A stretch of 64,000 nt of DNA from Candidatus Binatus sp. Lineage in GTDB: Bacteria; Desulfobacterota; Binatia; Binatales; Binataceae. The translations under genes and the position numbers were made by a program. The notes under the pieces are model-generated. The model was not told where the DNA came from. It did no database searches and saw nothing but the letters and a program-made list of their open reading frames with translations. The first letter of the stretch is position 1, and the number at the start of each line of letters is the position of its first letter. Of this stretch, positions 49,494-58,006 are shown piece after piece. The stretch is taken from contig NZ_DATCTO010000063.1 in assembly GCF_036567905.1 (NCBI RefSeq), positions 1 to 64,000 on the forward strand. The letters run 5' to 3'.

Positions 49494-50042
49494 ATGAATT
49501 CGAAAGTACGAGCAATGGTGATCGGACTGGGGTTGGCGGTGGCACTGGCCACGGGTGCGCCATCGGCACGGGCCCAAGGCGCAGCGCCCGCAGCGGCGCC
49601 TGCATCCGGCGGGGGGGCAGCCGTTCGGGCAGGATACGTGACTTGCCACGTCGCGTCCGGATGGGGATGGATTTTCGGCTCGTCGCGCAAGCTACAGTGC
49701 GCGTATGCCCTGCAGCCGGGATACACCGAGTATTACACCGGTTCGATCACGAAGTTAGGCGCTGATATCGGATACCTTCAGTCGGCCGTGATTATTTGGG
49801 CAGTTCTCGCCCCGACCACCAACCTCGGCCAGGGTGCACTTGCGGGTCACTACGGCGGAGCGACCGCGAGCGCAGCGGTCGGAGTCGGTGCGGGCGCCAA
49901 CGTATTGGTCGGAGGCTTGAAGAACTCGATCGCATTGCAGCCGGTCTCGATCGAAGGACAGAACGGCTTGAACATCGCGGCAGGGGTTGTCGAGATGACG
50001 TTAAAGTTCAACGAAGCGAAGCCGGCGAAGAGCACTCCGTAG
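49494..50042 (+). CDS. DUF992 family exported protein
   Basis: A 182-residue protein with a signal peptide ending near SARAQ and a good ribosome-binding site (GGAGG). The mature domain has AGYVTCHVASGWGWIFGSSR, LQCAYALQPGYTEYYTGSIT, GALAGHYGGATASAAVGVGA, ANVLVGG and SIALQPVSIEGQNGLNIAAG, the DUF992 pattern with two cysteines likely in a disulfide. This family is best known from alphaproteobacteria. Function unknown; probably periplasmic or outer-membrane associated. A strong terminator follows. Confidence 0.9.
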   Translation: MNSKVRAMVIGLGLAVALATGAPSARAQGAAPAAAPASGGGAAVRAGYVTCHVASGWGWIFGSSRKLQCAYALQPGYTEYYTGSITKLGADIGYLQSAVIIWAVLAPTTNLGQGALAGHYGGATASAAVGVGAGANVLVGGLKNSIALQPVSIEGQNGLNIAAGVVEMTLKFNEAKPAKSTP

Positions 50043-50077
50043 CCGGCACTTTCGTTTACTCGGAGTTATATACAGCG

Positions 50078-50109
50078 GGGGCGGCCCTCATGGCCGCCTC
50101 CGTTTTTTT
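50078..50109 (+). terminator. Rho-independent terminator after DUF992 gene
   Basis: GGCGGCC-CTCAT-GGCCGCC forms a perfect 7-bp GC stem, followed by TCCG and a run of seven T. It ends the DUF992 transcript 36-67 nt after the stop codon and lies just outside the tRNA-Leu 3' half. Confidence 0.92.
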
Positions 50110-50141
50110 GCGCCTTCTCAAGAAATCGCACTTGGTCGCGA

Positions 50142-50197
50142 TGCCGGGGGCGGGACTCGAACCCGCACGGAGCTTTCGCTCCAGAGGATTTTAAGTC
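50142..50197 (-). pseudogene. tRNA-Leu(UAA) 3' half (split gene)
   Basis: On the minus strand this starts in the anticodon loop CTTAAAA and continues with anticodon stem TCCTC, variable arm GGAGC-GAAA-GCTCC, T-arm GCGGG-TTCGAGT-CCCGC, acceptor CCCCGGC and discriminator A. No CCA is encoded. The sequence upstream of GACTTAAAA is not tRNA-like (no D-arm or acceptor). Its acceptor is exactly complementary to GCCGGGG of the 5' half at 61096-61133. The two pieces rejoin into one tRNA-Leu with a single anticodon-stem mismatch. Confidence 0.9.
50189..50197 (-). repeat. Attachment-site core, left
   Basis: GACTTAAAA, the nine bases shared with 61096-61104 at the other tRNA half. It covers the anticodon loop of tRNA-Leu(UAA), a frequent crossover site of tyrosine integrases. 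Core assignment is inference from the two junctions. Confidence 0.7.
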
Positions 50198-50256
50198 CCT
50201 TAAGTTTAGCTCTAACGGCCTGAAATTATTGGTTTTATTTCTTCGGTCATGTGAAA

Positions 50257-50280
50257 ATGTGCAACTTTATGTGTAAGTTT
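50257..50280 (+). repeat. Tandem 12-bp repeats, possible integrase arm sites
   Basis: ATGTGCAACTTT and ATGTGTAAGTTT follow each other directly and match at 10 of 12 positions. They lie 60 bp inside the left junction in an AT-rich stretch, where arm-type integrase sites of an attP are expected. The remaining 50281-50381 holds no gene that I can support. Confidence 0.45.
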
Positions 50281-50381
50281 TGAAGGGCATCCGGCTTGTC
50301 TTAAGGGCATATTCGGGCAGTTAGAGGAACCGGGGTTCGTGCTAGCCGCGACGGATGTGCAAGCCATTGCTGGATTACGGG

Positions 50382-51788
50382 TCAGTTCGCCGCATCTTTG
50401 ATGCGATGTTTGCCGAGCTTGTATGAAAGATCGCTTCGCGACATTCCAAGCCGGCGCGCGACTTCCGCCTGGGCGCCATCGGCTATTTTCAGCGCGCGCT
50501 GGATGACCGCCTTTTCCAGGGAGGCCAGAAAGTCTCGAAGATTGTGCGTCTCGGGCATCATTTCGGCGAGCTGGTCGGGAGTGAGCTCGGCGGAGTTGCG
50601 GGGCACGATACCGTTTGCGTTGCGAGGCGTTGACACCGGGAAGTGCTCCGGAGTGATTTCCTCCTCAGTTGAGAGAATGCATGCGCGCTCGATAAGGTTA
50701 CGAAGTTCGCGGATATTCCCTGGAAAATCGTAGCTGAGGAGCGTGCGCACCGCCTCGGCGCTGATTCTGCGAGGCGGCGTGTTCAGATCGCGCACAGCTT
50801 GCACCAAGAAGAGAGCGCAAAGCTCGGGTATATCCTCGCGATGGTCGCGCAGAGGAGGAACCGCGAGCGGAACCACCGCCAGCCGGTAGTACAGGTCCTC
50901 GCGAAACTGACCCTCCTGTACGCGCCGCTGCAAATCCCTGTTGGTCGCGACCAGCAGCCGCACGTCGGTGTGGCGGGGCTTGGTTGATCCGAGCCGAGTG
51001 ACCAGCCCGTCGGTCAACACGCGCAGCAGCTTGGCCTGCGCCGCCAGCGACATTTCGGCGGCCTCGTCGAGAAACAGAGTACCTTCGTGTGCCGCCTCGA
51101 AAACTCCCTCGCGCGCGCGGTCGGCGCCAGTGAACGCTCCCCGCTCGTGTCCGAACAGCTCGCTTTCCAGAAGCGTTTCGGTAAACGCCGCACAATTGAC
51201 GGCGATGAGGGGCTTTTCGGCCCGCAGGCTGTTGCGATGGATTGCACGGGCGACCAACTCCTTGCCGGTTCCAGTTTCTCCAGTGACGAGAACGGTGGCG
51301 TTGGTTGGTGCAACGCGCGCAATTTTCTCGCGAAGTTGGCGAATTGCGAGACTGCGCCCGCTGATCTCTGATGAGCCTTCAAGGCGTACCACCGTGTCGC
51401 GAAGCCTGCTGTTCTCACGCACGAGCCGCGTGTGCTCCATCGCGCGCGTGGCTGACGCCAGCAATACTTCAGGAACGAAGGGCTTGGTAATGAAATCAAA
51501 TGCGCCGCGGCGCATGCTCTCCACCGCGAGTTCAATTGTCGCAAACGCGGTCAGAAAAACGACTGACAAAGTCGGATCGGTCTCCCGCACCGCGGCCAGG
51601 ACGTCCAATCCTTCACCATCGCCCATTTTCTGGTCAGTTATGACGGCGTCGAACGTGTACTCGGCAAGCGCGCCGCGCGCGTCGTTGACACCGGCAGCCT
51701 CGATTACTTCGTGATGTTCCTGCTTCAGATTGGAGATGAGTATTCGCCGCAGGTGCGGTTCGTCATCCACAACGAGTATCTTGCCCAT
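50382..51788 (-). CDS. NtrC-family sigma54-dependent response regulator
   Basis: About 468 residues from ATG 51788 (MGKILVVDDEPHLRRILISN). Receiver domain with phospho-accepting Asp in FDAVITDQKMGDG; AAA+ domain with Walker A VTGETGTGKELVARAIH, the sigma54-contact GAFTGA loop (GHERGAFTGADRAREG), and Walker B region TLFLDEAAEMSLAAQAKLLR; C-terminal Fis-type HTH (AQAEVARRLGMSRSDLSYKL). It starts 10 nt after the kinase gene. A -24/-12 promoter at 53416 before the polyketide operon is a likely target. Confidence 0.95.
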   Translation of the reverse strand: MGKILVVDDEPHLRRILISNLKQEHHEVIEAAGVNDARGALAEYTFDAVITDQKMGDGEGLDVLAAVRETDPTLSVVFLTAFATIELAVESMRRGAFDFITKPFVPEVLLASATRAMEHTRLVRENSRLRDTVVRLEGSSEISGRSLAIRQLREKIARVAPTNATVLVTGETGTGKELVARAIHRNSLRAEKPLIAVNCAAFTETLLESELFGHERGAFTGADRAREGVFEAAHEGTLFLDEAAEMSLAAQAKLLRVLTDGLVTRLGSTKPRHTDVRLLVATNRDLQRRVQEGQFREDLYYRLAVVPLAVPPLRDHREDIPELCALFLVQAVRDLNTPPRRISAEAVRTLLSYDFPGNIRELRNLIERACILSTEEEITPEHFPVSTPRNANGIVPRNSAELTPDQLAEMMPETHNLRDFLASLEKAVIQRALKIADGAQAEVARRLGMSRSDLSYKLGKHRIKDAAN

Positions 51789-51798
51789 AGTCTGGCCC

Positions 51799-53139
51799 CT
51801 ATCTGAGGGATTGGTTCGGGGAGTGTGCCGGTATCTCAACGGAAAAGCATACCCGTTGCGTTTCGTTGATTCTCAATACGATATCGCTGCCGTGCGCGCG
51901 CGCGATGTTGCGCGCGATCGCGAGACCAAGTCCGTTGCCACCCTGCTTAGTCGTAAACAGTGGCTCGAAAATGCGCGCCACAATTTCAGCGGGAATCGGT
52001 CCAGCCGGATCGACTACATCGATTCGGATCTTGCCATTTCCGTTCATCTGAGCGTTGAGTTTCACTAAGTCGCCGTGATTGCATGCATCGATTGCGTTCA
52101 GCACCAGGTTCAAGAGCGCCTGATGCATCTGGGTTGCATCGAACTCCCCCTCAAGTGCGCTATCGGCGGCCACATCGATCGTCACACCTTCATTGGCCGC
52201 GTGCGCGCGAGCGACCGTAGCGACGTAGTTCAGCGTGTCGGCGAGGTTTGCCCGCGCGATCTGCACTGGGCGCGGACGTGCGTAAACCAGGAAGTCGGTG
52301 GTGAGCCGCTCGAGACGCTGGGCTTCTTTCGCGGCGATCGAGAACATTTCTTCGCGTTCTGTTTCGTTTTGACCCGGCCGGGTGGCGGTTGCCAGTGAGC
52401 TGGAAATCATCGCAACCGGATTTCGGATCTCGTGCGCGATTGCCCTGGATAATCGGCCGATCGCGGCCAGTTTCTCTTCAGAGAGCAATTGCTGACGGGT
52501 ACGATCGAGTTCCTCGAGATTGTGCACGAACCTGGCCTCGCGCGTGCGAAGATTGTTGACCAGGAGCCACACCAACACTCCCATCACGCTGTAAATCACC
52601 GACATTGCGCCGGCTTCGATGTACTCGCCGAATTTCAAGCCATAGGCGCCCATGAAGCTGATGAGGTCCGCCAGCCCGATCACTGCGATCGTGGCGCCAA
52701 GGCCGAGCCTGAAAGACGCTTCGAGTATGGGAAGCAGCATCAGGGCGTAGTACGCAGTGTCGCCTCTGACGGTTAACGAAGTGAGCACCAACGCCAGCGT
52801 CGAGTTGAATCCGAGAGACCAGAACGTGAGCCACCGTCGCGTCCGTCGAGAAATTGTTGCGTTCTTCCTGCGAAGCCAGACGAGGTGAGCTGCCTGGACC
52901 GTCAGACCAACCGCCAGGACGATGATGACCGACGCGGAAGGCCTGTCGCGGACGAACCTAGAAATTGCCTGCAGCGCCAACAGCGCACCAATTAGCAGCA
53001 GGTTGAGAGAGGCAAAAACGAATTCCTGCCGGCGAAAAGATTCTTGGTCGTCTGCAGCGAAATCCGCGCCGCCCTCGCCCATAGTGCTTGCCAGCGAACT
53101 AATCGCCCAAAGTTTATCGCTCGGCTTATGCTCGGTCAT
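51799..53139 (-). CDS. Membrane sensor histidine kinase (NtrB-like)
   Basis: A 446-residue kinase. Five to six N-terminal membrane helices (such as FASLNLLLIGALLALQAISR, VIYSVMGVLVWLLVNNL) form the sensor without a large periplasmic domain. The phosphorylated His lies in LSRAIAHEIRNPVAMISSSL, followed by HATPase motifs HQALLNLVLNAIDACNHGDL and GGNGLGLAIARNIARAHG. It is cotranscribed with the sigma54 regulator and divergent from the polyketide operon. Confidence 0.94.
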   Translation of the reverse strand: MTEHKPSDKLWAISSLASTMGEGGADFAADDQESFRRQEFVFASLNLLLIGALLALQAISRFVRDRPSASVIIVLAVGLTVQAAHLVWLRRKNATISRRTRRWLTFWSLGFNSTLALVLTSLTVRGDTAYYALMLLPILEASFRLGLGATIAVIGLADLISFMGAYGLKFGEYIEAGAMSVIYSVMGVLVWLLVNNLRTREARFVHNLEELDRTRQQLLSEEKLAAIGRLSRAIAHEIRNPVAMISSSLATATRPGQNETEREEMFSIAAKEAQRLERLTTDFLVYARPRPVQIARANLADTLNYVATVARAHAANEGVTIDVAADSALEGEFDATQMHQALLNLVLNAIDACNHGDLVKLNAQMNGNGKIRIDVVDPAGPIPAEIVARIFEPLFTTKQGGNGLGLAIARNIARAHGSDIVLRINETQRVCFSVEIPAHSPNQSLR

Positions 53140-53218
53140 TTTTGGTCAGCGCTGGTGAACCGCCGCGACGGATGAGGCCATCGATGGCCACGTATCTATC
53201 TCCGAAGGCGACAGGACC

Positions 53219-53410
53219 ATGAGCAAACGCGATGCCGCCATTTTTGATGAAATCCTTCTGACAATGACGCAGATTCCGTTAGGCCTGTCTGATTTCGTTC
53301 AAAAGTTTGTACCCAAGTTTTTGTCGCGTTCGAATTTTCGGACAACCGGCATCGTCCTAAACGAGCGCGGGGATGAGAAGCCTTGTGATTACCTGATGAT
53401 ACCAGCGTAA
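53219..53410 (+). CDS. Short ORF of unknown function
   Basis: A 63-residue frame beginning MSKRDAAIFDEILLTMTQIP. It has no recognised domain and only a weak ribosome-binding site. It lies in the divergent regulatory region between the kinase and the polyketide operon and ends 5 nt before the sigma54 promoter, so it may be a small gene or chance. Confidence 0.3.
   Translation: MSKRDAAIFDEILLTMTQIPLGLSDFVQKFVPKFLSRSNFRTTGIVLNERGDEKPCDYLMIPA
53321..53345 (+). promoter_or_regulatory. Candidate enhancer (regulator-binding) site
   Basis: An imperfect palindrome with arms TTGTCGC and CGGACAA, 71-95 bp upstream of the -24 box, where NtrC-type regulators bind. A related palindrome CGGACAGTCCG lies at 53543-53553, downstream of the promoter. 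Both share CGGACA. Inference from position and symmetry only. Confidence 0.35.
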
Positions 53411-53415
53411 ACGGA

Positions 53416-53431
53416 TGGCAGGCGGTTTGCT
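53416..53431 (+). promoter_or_regulatory. Sigma54 (-24/-12) promoter
   Basis: TGGCAGGCGGTTTGCT matches the sigma54 consensus: the invariant GG and GC are separated by exactly ten bases, with TTGCT at -12. It points to the type III PKS gene (leader about 130 nt) and lies next to a divergent sigma54-type regulator gene. Confidence 0.75.
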
Positions 53432-53575
53432 AGGAACATGCACCTGTCGCTGGTGCTTTGCCGCATACCAAGAACATCGCTTTTACGCGCGGACGACATG
53501 AATCGTGCGCTGAAGTTCTAAGGATACTGCCGGCTCACAATTCGGACAGTCCGGAGGCGCGAAATCCCGACTAAT

Positions 53576-54673
53576 ATGCACAACCCTGCAAGGAATCAGC
53601 CTTCCGCCCCGAAGCACCCGGTATTGCGATCGATCGGCCGCGCTCTTCCGGAAAACTACTATCCGCAGGAAGTGATTTCCGCGGCGCTTTGGAAAGAATG
53701 GCACGGGAGCGACGAAGGCCGCGCCCGCTTCGAGCGGCTCCATCGCTCGGTCGGTGTTCGCGGTCGTCATCTGGCGCTTCCGATGGAGGATTACCGCGCA
53801 CTCGATTCGTTCTCGAAGATGAACGACAAGTGGATCGAACGCGCGACCGATCTCGGCGAAGAAGCGGCCTTATCGGCGCTCTCGCAAGCAGGCCTGTCGC
53901 CGACGGACGTTGACCACATTTTTTTCACTACCGTGACCGGCATCGCGTCCCCAAGCATCGACGCCAAGCTGATCAACCGCATATCGATGCGACCAGATAT
54001 AAAGCGGACTCCCATCTTCGGGCTCGGTTGCGTCGGCGGAGCAGCCGGCCTCGCACGTGCCGCCGACTATCTGCGCGCGTTCCCGAGCCATACCGCACTG
54101 CTTGTTTCCGTCGAACTTTGCTCGCTCACACTCCAGCTAAAAGATCAGTCGGTTGCCAACGTAATCGCATCGGGGCTTTTTGCAGATGGAGCGGCGGCGG
54201 TGATCGTAAACGGCGGAGAGAGAAACAACGAGCCGCACTGGCCGAGGACAATCGCCTCGCGATCAATCTTCTTTCACCACACCGAGCAAATGATGGGCTG
54301 GCACATAGGGGACGCCGGCTTCGAAATCGTGCTGTCGGCTGGGGTTCCGGACCTGGTCCGCAACAAACTGCGCCAAGGCGTGGATTCCTTCCTCAGCGAC
54401 CAGGGTTTGTCGCGGCGCGATATCAAGCACTGGATCGCTCACACTGGTGGACCGAAAGTGCTGCAGGCCATGGAGGCGGCGCTCGAAATTCCGCGATGTG
54501 CTCTCGCTCGATCATGGAAATCGCTTGCGTCGATCGGAAATTTGTCCTCCGCGTCGGTGCTGTTTGTCGCGGCTGACTTTCTGGAGTCGAATGTCGCGCG
54601 TCCCGGTGATTACGGGATGCTGCTATCGATGGGCCCCGGCTTCTGCGGCGAGTTCGTTCTGCTGCAATGGTGA
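53576..54673 (+). CDS. Type III polyketide synthase
   Basis: A 365-residue chalcone/stilbene-synthase-like ketosynthase that extends an acyl-CoA with malonyl units into resorcinols, pyrones or similar. The triad is visible: Cys152 in IFGLGCVGGAAGLARAADYL, His289 in HWIAHTGGPKVL and Asn322 in SIGNLSSASVLF. SVELCSLTLQ and the C-terminal SMGPGFCGEFVLL are also diagnostic. It is first in an operon with an FAD oxidoreductase and ABC exporter, behind a sigma54 promoter. Starter and product unknown. Confidence 0.95.
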   Translation: MHNPARNQPSAPKHPVLRSIGRALPENYYPQEVISAALWKEWHGSDEGRARFERLHRSVGVRGRHLALPMEDYRALDSFSKMNDKWIERATDLGEEAALSALSQAGLSPTDVDHIFFTTVTGIASPSIDAKLINRISMRPDIKRTPIFGLGCVGGAAGLARAADYLRAFPSHTALLVSVELCSLTLQLKDQSVANVIASGLFADGAAAVIVNGGERNNEPHWPRTIASRSIFFHHTEQMMGWHIGDAGFEIVLSAGVPDLVRNKLRQGVDSFLSDQGLSRRDIKHWIAHTGGPKVLQAMEAALEIPRCALARSWKSLASIGNLSSASVLFVAADFLESNVARPGDYGMLLSMGPGFCGEFVLLQW

Positions 54674-54679
54674 TGCTCA

Positions 54680-55831
54680 ATGGCTAGCACTCTCGCCGCG
54701 AGCTGCGTATCGGCTCCCGCGAGCGAGATATGGGATCTCGTCGTAGTCGGCGGCGGACCGGCCGGGCTCGCCGTTGCAATTGTAGCCGCGGAACAGGGAC
54801 TCTCCGTGGTGGTCGTCGAACGCCGCGATTTCCCGCCGGATAAGGCTTGCGGCGAAGGCGTGCTGCCGCCGGGCGTGCAAGCTCTCGAGCGCCTGGGGAT
54901 CGCCAATCGTTTCGATCACTCGACGTCTTTCCCATTTGCCGGAATTCGCTTCATCCAGGAAAACGGCTCCGCGGCGGAAGCGCTGATGCCCTCCCACGGG
55001 ATGGGCATCAGGCGCACGGTACTGGTCGAGGCGCTGGCCCGGCGCGCCGAGGAGCTCGGGGCGGTATTGCGTAATCGATGTTCAGTCACTGGTTACAAGG
55101 CGACCTCAAGCGATGCGGTGGTGTATACGACCGAGGGCGAAGTTTTCGGGAGGCTGGTCGTGGCGGCAGACGGACTCCACTCGTCGCTCCGAAAGGCATC
55201 CGGTCTCGAAGCGGCTCCGGGCTCCCGGCGCAGGTTCGCGCTGCGTCAGCATTACAAAATTCGCCCTTGGACCGACTTCGTTGAAGTTTACGTGGACGCC
55301 AAGGGCGAAGCGGTGGTGACTCCGGTCTCCGACGAAAGCGTCGGAATCAATTTTGTCTGGGAAGATGGGGCCATCGAGCAGCCGAAGATACCCGTTCTAG
55401 CGAACCGCTTTCCCGCCCTACTGGCGCGGCTGGGCGACGCCCCGGCGATTTCATCGGTCAGAGGAGCCGGGCCGATGGCGCGCGCCGCGACTCGCCGCAA
55501 CACCAATCGCATGGTGCTGGTCGGTGACGCGGCAGGATTCGTGGATTCAATCTCCGGCGACGGGCTGTCGATCGCGTTCAACTCGGCGCTGATACTGGGC
55601 AGGCATCTGCCTGAAATTCTCAAGCGCGGGGCTACCCGGGAGAGCATGCAAGCCTACGAGCGCGAGGCGCGCCGGGTCTATCGCGGTTACTGGTTCGTCA
55701 CCAGCGCCTTATTAATGATCGCGCGCCATCCTCGAGCTCGGCAAACAATAATCAACTCGCTGATGCGCCATCCGCGGGCATTCAGCGCCCTGATGGGCGG
55801 CGCAATGCGAATGATGGTAACGGCGGCGTAG
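54680..55831 (+). CDS. FAD-dependent oxidoreductase (geranylgeranyl reductase/monooxygenase-like)
   Basis: A 383-residue flavoprotein. FAD-binding motif VVVGGGPAGLAVAIVAAEQG, then FPPDKACGEGVLPPGVQALE, VVAADGLHSSLRKASG and LVGDAAGFVDSISGDGLSIA. This is the UbiH/geranylgeranyl-reductase-like group that often accompanies type III PKS genes and hydroxylates or reduces the polyketide. It begins 6 nt after the PKS stop, so they are an operon. Exact reaction not readable. Confidence 0.9.
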   Translation: MASTLAASCVSAPASEIWDLVVVGGGPAGLAVAIVAAEQGLSVVVVERRDFPPDKACGEGVLPPGVQALERLGIANRFDHSTSFPFAGIRFIQENGSAAEALMPSHGMGIRRTVLVEALARRAEELGAVLRNRCSVTGYKATSSDAVVYTTEGEVFGRLVVAADGLHSSLRKASGLEAAPGSRRRFALRQHYKIRPWTDFVEVYVDAKGEAVVTPVSDESVGINFVWEDGAIEQPKIPVLANRFPALLARLGDAPAISSVRGAGPMARAATRRNTNRMVLVGDAAGFVDSISGDGLSIAFNSALILGRHLPEILKRGATRESMQAYEREARRVYRGYWFVTSALLMIARHPRARQTIINSLMRHPRAFSALMGGAMRMMVTAA

Positions 55832-55838
55832 TACGCAC

Positions 55839-56795
55839 ATGAGTCTGGCTGAGGCGCCAATCCTCGAGGCGATCGAAATATCGAAGAATTACGGTACTCG
55901 TCTCGCGCTCGACAATGTCAGTCTCGCGGTTAGGCCCGGTGAAATTGCCGGGTTGCTGGGACCCAACGGTGCGGGCAAGACCACAACGCTCTCGATCCTC
56001 GCCACTCTGCTTCGACCCGATCACGGTCGGATTCTGATCAATGGCAAGCCGCCAAACACCGACCGGCGCGGGCTGGGACGCATGCTTGGGCTGGTGCCGC
56101 AATCGCTCGCGCTCTACCCGACGCTGAGCGCCGCACAAAACGCCTGGCATTTCGCCCGGATGCAGGGACTGTCGCGCGACGACGCGACCGAGTCCTGCCG
56201 GCGGGTGCTGGAAGAGGTGGGCCTCAGGGACCGGGCGGACGATCCTATGCATGCATTCTCCGGCGGCATGAAGCGCCTTCTCAACCTCGCCTGTGGAATT
56301 GTTCATCGGCCCCCTGTGCTCTTGTTGGACGAACCAACGGTAGGCGTCGATCTCCAATCGCGTGAACAGATATTGACGCGGATTCGGCACTACGCGGATG
56401 CCGGCTCGGCGGTGATCTACAGCACCCATTACATGGAGGAGGCGGAACGCATTTGCGATCGCGTGCTGCTTATTGATCGCGGCAAACTAATCGCCGAGGG
56501 CGACCTCGAAAAGGTGATTTCGCTCGGAGGTGGCCGGCCTCGCATCGAGCTGACCTATCGCGGCCAGTTGCCGCAAGGGCGCTTCGGCAGGCTTGCCGGT
56601 GTGCGTGAGATAGGCGCGATCGGAATCGAAGGCAGAGCAACCCTCGAGATGAACAGTCTCGCCCAGGTCGCCGAGGTGCTCCATGGGCTTCGGACTTTGG
56701 ACGTGAATGTTATCGATTTCAACTTACATAGTCCGAATCTGTCTGACGCCTTCATCGCGCTGACGGGCCACACACTGCGCGATCAAGTGCTCTGA
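55839..56795 (+). CDS. ABC-2 type exporter, ATP-binding subunit
   Basis: A 318-residue ATPase with Walker A GLLGPNGAGKTTTLSILATL, signature FSGGMKRLLNLACG and Walker B VLLLDEPTVGVD. The ~80-residue C-terminal extension is typical of DrrA-like drug or lipid exporters. It is 7 nt after the FAD gene and 2 nt before the permease, and should export the polyketide product or confer self-resistance; the cargo is inferred from context. Confidence 0.95.
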   Translation: MSLAEAPILEAIEISKNYGTRLALDNVSLAVRPGEIAGLLGPNGAGKTTTLSILATLLRPDHGRILINGKPPNTDRRGLGRMLGLVPQSLALYPTLSAAQNAWHFARMQGLSRDDATESCRRVLEEVGLRDRADDPMHAFSGGMKRLLNLACGIVHRPPVLLLDEPTVGVDLQSREQILTRIRHYADAGSAVIYSTHYMEEAERICDRVLLIDRGKLIAEGDLEKVISLGGGRPRIELTYRGQLPQGRFGRLAGVREIGAIGIEGRATLEMNSLAQVAEVLHGLRTLDVNVIDFNLHSPNLSDAFIALTGHTLRDQVL

Positions 56796-56797
56796 AA

Positions 56798-57973
56798 GTG
56801 TCGGCTATGCTTCGTGCACTATGGCTCACCGCGCAAAACGAGGCTCGGCTCCTGGTCAAGGATCCGATTGTCCTGTTCATGCTGCTGTTCGCGCCGGTCG
56901 TAATCATCACGGTTGCAGGATATTCGCTCGGTAGTTTGTACGGCGGTGTTGCGAATTCCTTTCGGCTGCCCGTGGTCAACCTGGATAACGGACAAGTGTC
57001 CGACGGAATAATTCAAGCACTGCACCAGGAGCGCAACCTCACTTTGGAAATGCTCGATGACCCGGCTGAAGCGCGGCGCCGCGTAAGTCAACGCGACCGG
57101 ACGCCGATTGCGATGGTGATTGCGGCGGGGACCAGCGCGGCAGTCGCCGCAGGACGTCAACCGCGGCTGATTCTATTCGTCGATCCCGTCAGGCGGGTTG
57201 AGGTCAACGCGATCGAGCTTCGCATCGGCGAATTGTGCCGAAGAGTCACCGACCAAGCGCGGGCGACGGCACAAACGCAGATCGAGTCCTTCGCGGCGTC
57301 TGGAGCGCCCACGCTCCCCGGAGACCTCGGATTTGTCGAGCAACCCGCGATCGAAGGCGAAGCGGTGGCGGTGAATGCCTTCGATCAATATGTCCCCGGA
57401 TTCGGAATCACGTTTCTCCTGATTGGCATGATGCTGGGAATCGCGCTGACGCTCTTCGATGAGCGCGATTGGGGGACCCTGAAGCGCCTTCAGGTCAGTG
57501 GCGCTCCGGTTACCGGCCTTCTGCTCGGAAAATTATTCGCGCGTTTCATTGTCGGGATCGTGCAAATGGTGTTGCTGTTCGCAGTCGGATGGGCGCTGTT
57601 CGGAATCACGCTTGGACGCAATCCTCTCGCGTTGCTCATACCGACGGTCGGAATCTCTTTCGCGGCCGCTGCGCTGGGACTGGTGGTCGCGTCGATTTCG
57701 CGCGCTCACGATTCCGTGATGCCGCTGGGCGTGACGGTCAGCATGGCGATGGCGGCGATCGGCGGATGCTGGTGGCCGCTGGACTTTGAGCCGGGATGGA
57801 TGCGCGAACTGGCCCGCTGGATGCCGACGACATGGACCATGCAGGCGTTCAACGATTTGATGATTCGCAACCAACCGCCGTCCGCGGCGTTGTGGCCATT
57901 AGCGGCAACCGTGGGCATAGGGACGATTTTCCTCGGCGCCGGAATCATCCGTTTCGTGAGTCTCAACGACTAG
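56798..57973 (+). CDS. ABC-2 type exporter, permease subunit
   Basis: A 391-residue membrane protein from GTG 56798. One N-terminal helix (DPIVLFMLLFAPVVIITVAG), a large extracytoplasmic domain, then five helices (FGITFLLIGMMLGIALTLF, GIVQMVLLFAVGWALFGITL, ALLIPTVGISFAAAALGLVV, MAMAAIGGCWWPL, ATVGIGTIFLGAGIIRF). The ERDWGTLKRLQVSGAPVTGL loop is the ABC-2 signature region. It partners the preceding ATPase and ends the polyketide operon. Confidence 0.94.
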   Translation: MSAMLRALWLTAQNEARLLVKDPIVLFMLLFAPVVIITVAGYSLGSLYGGVANSFRLPVVNLDNGQVSDGIIQALHQERNLTLEMLDDPAEARRRVSQRDRTPIAMVIAAGTSAAVAAGRQPRLILFVDPVRRVEVNAIELRIGELCRRVTDQARATAQTQIESFAASGAPTLPGDLGFVEQPAIEGEAVAVNAFDQYVPGFGITFLLIGMMLGIALTLFDERDWGTLKRLQVSGAPVTGLLLGKLFARFIVGIVQMVLLFAVGWALFGITLGRNPLALLIPTVGISFAAAALGLVVASISRAHDSVMPLGVTVSMAMAAIGGCWWPLDFEPGWMRELARWMPTTWTMQAFNDLMIRNQPPSAALWPLAATVGIGTIFLGAGIIRFVSLND

Positions 57974-58006
57974 AAGGCATTTTCGATGCGGCTCGATTCG
58001 ATCGCT

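Noticed and set aside
49494..50042. DUF992 gene as part of the tRNA-Leu island
   Set aside because: It lies outside the left junction, with its own terminator between it and the tRNA half.
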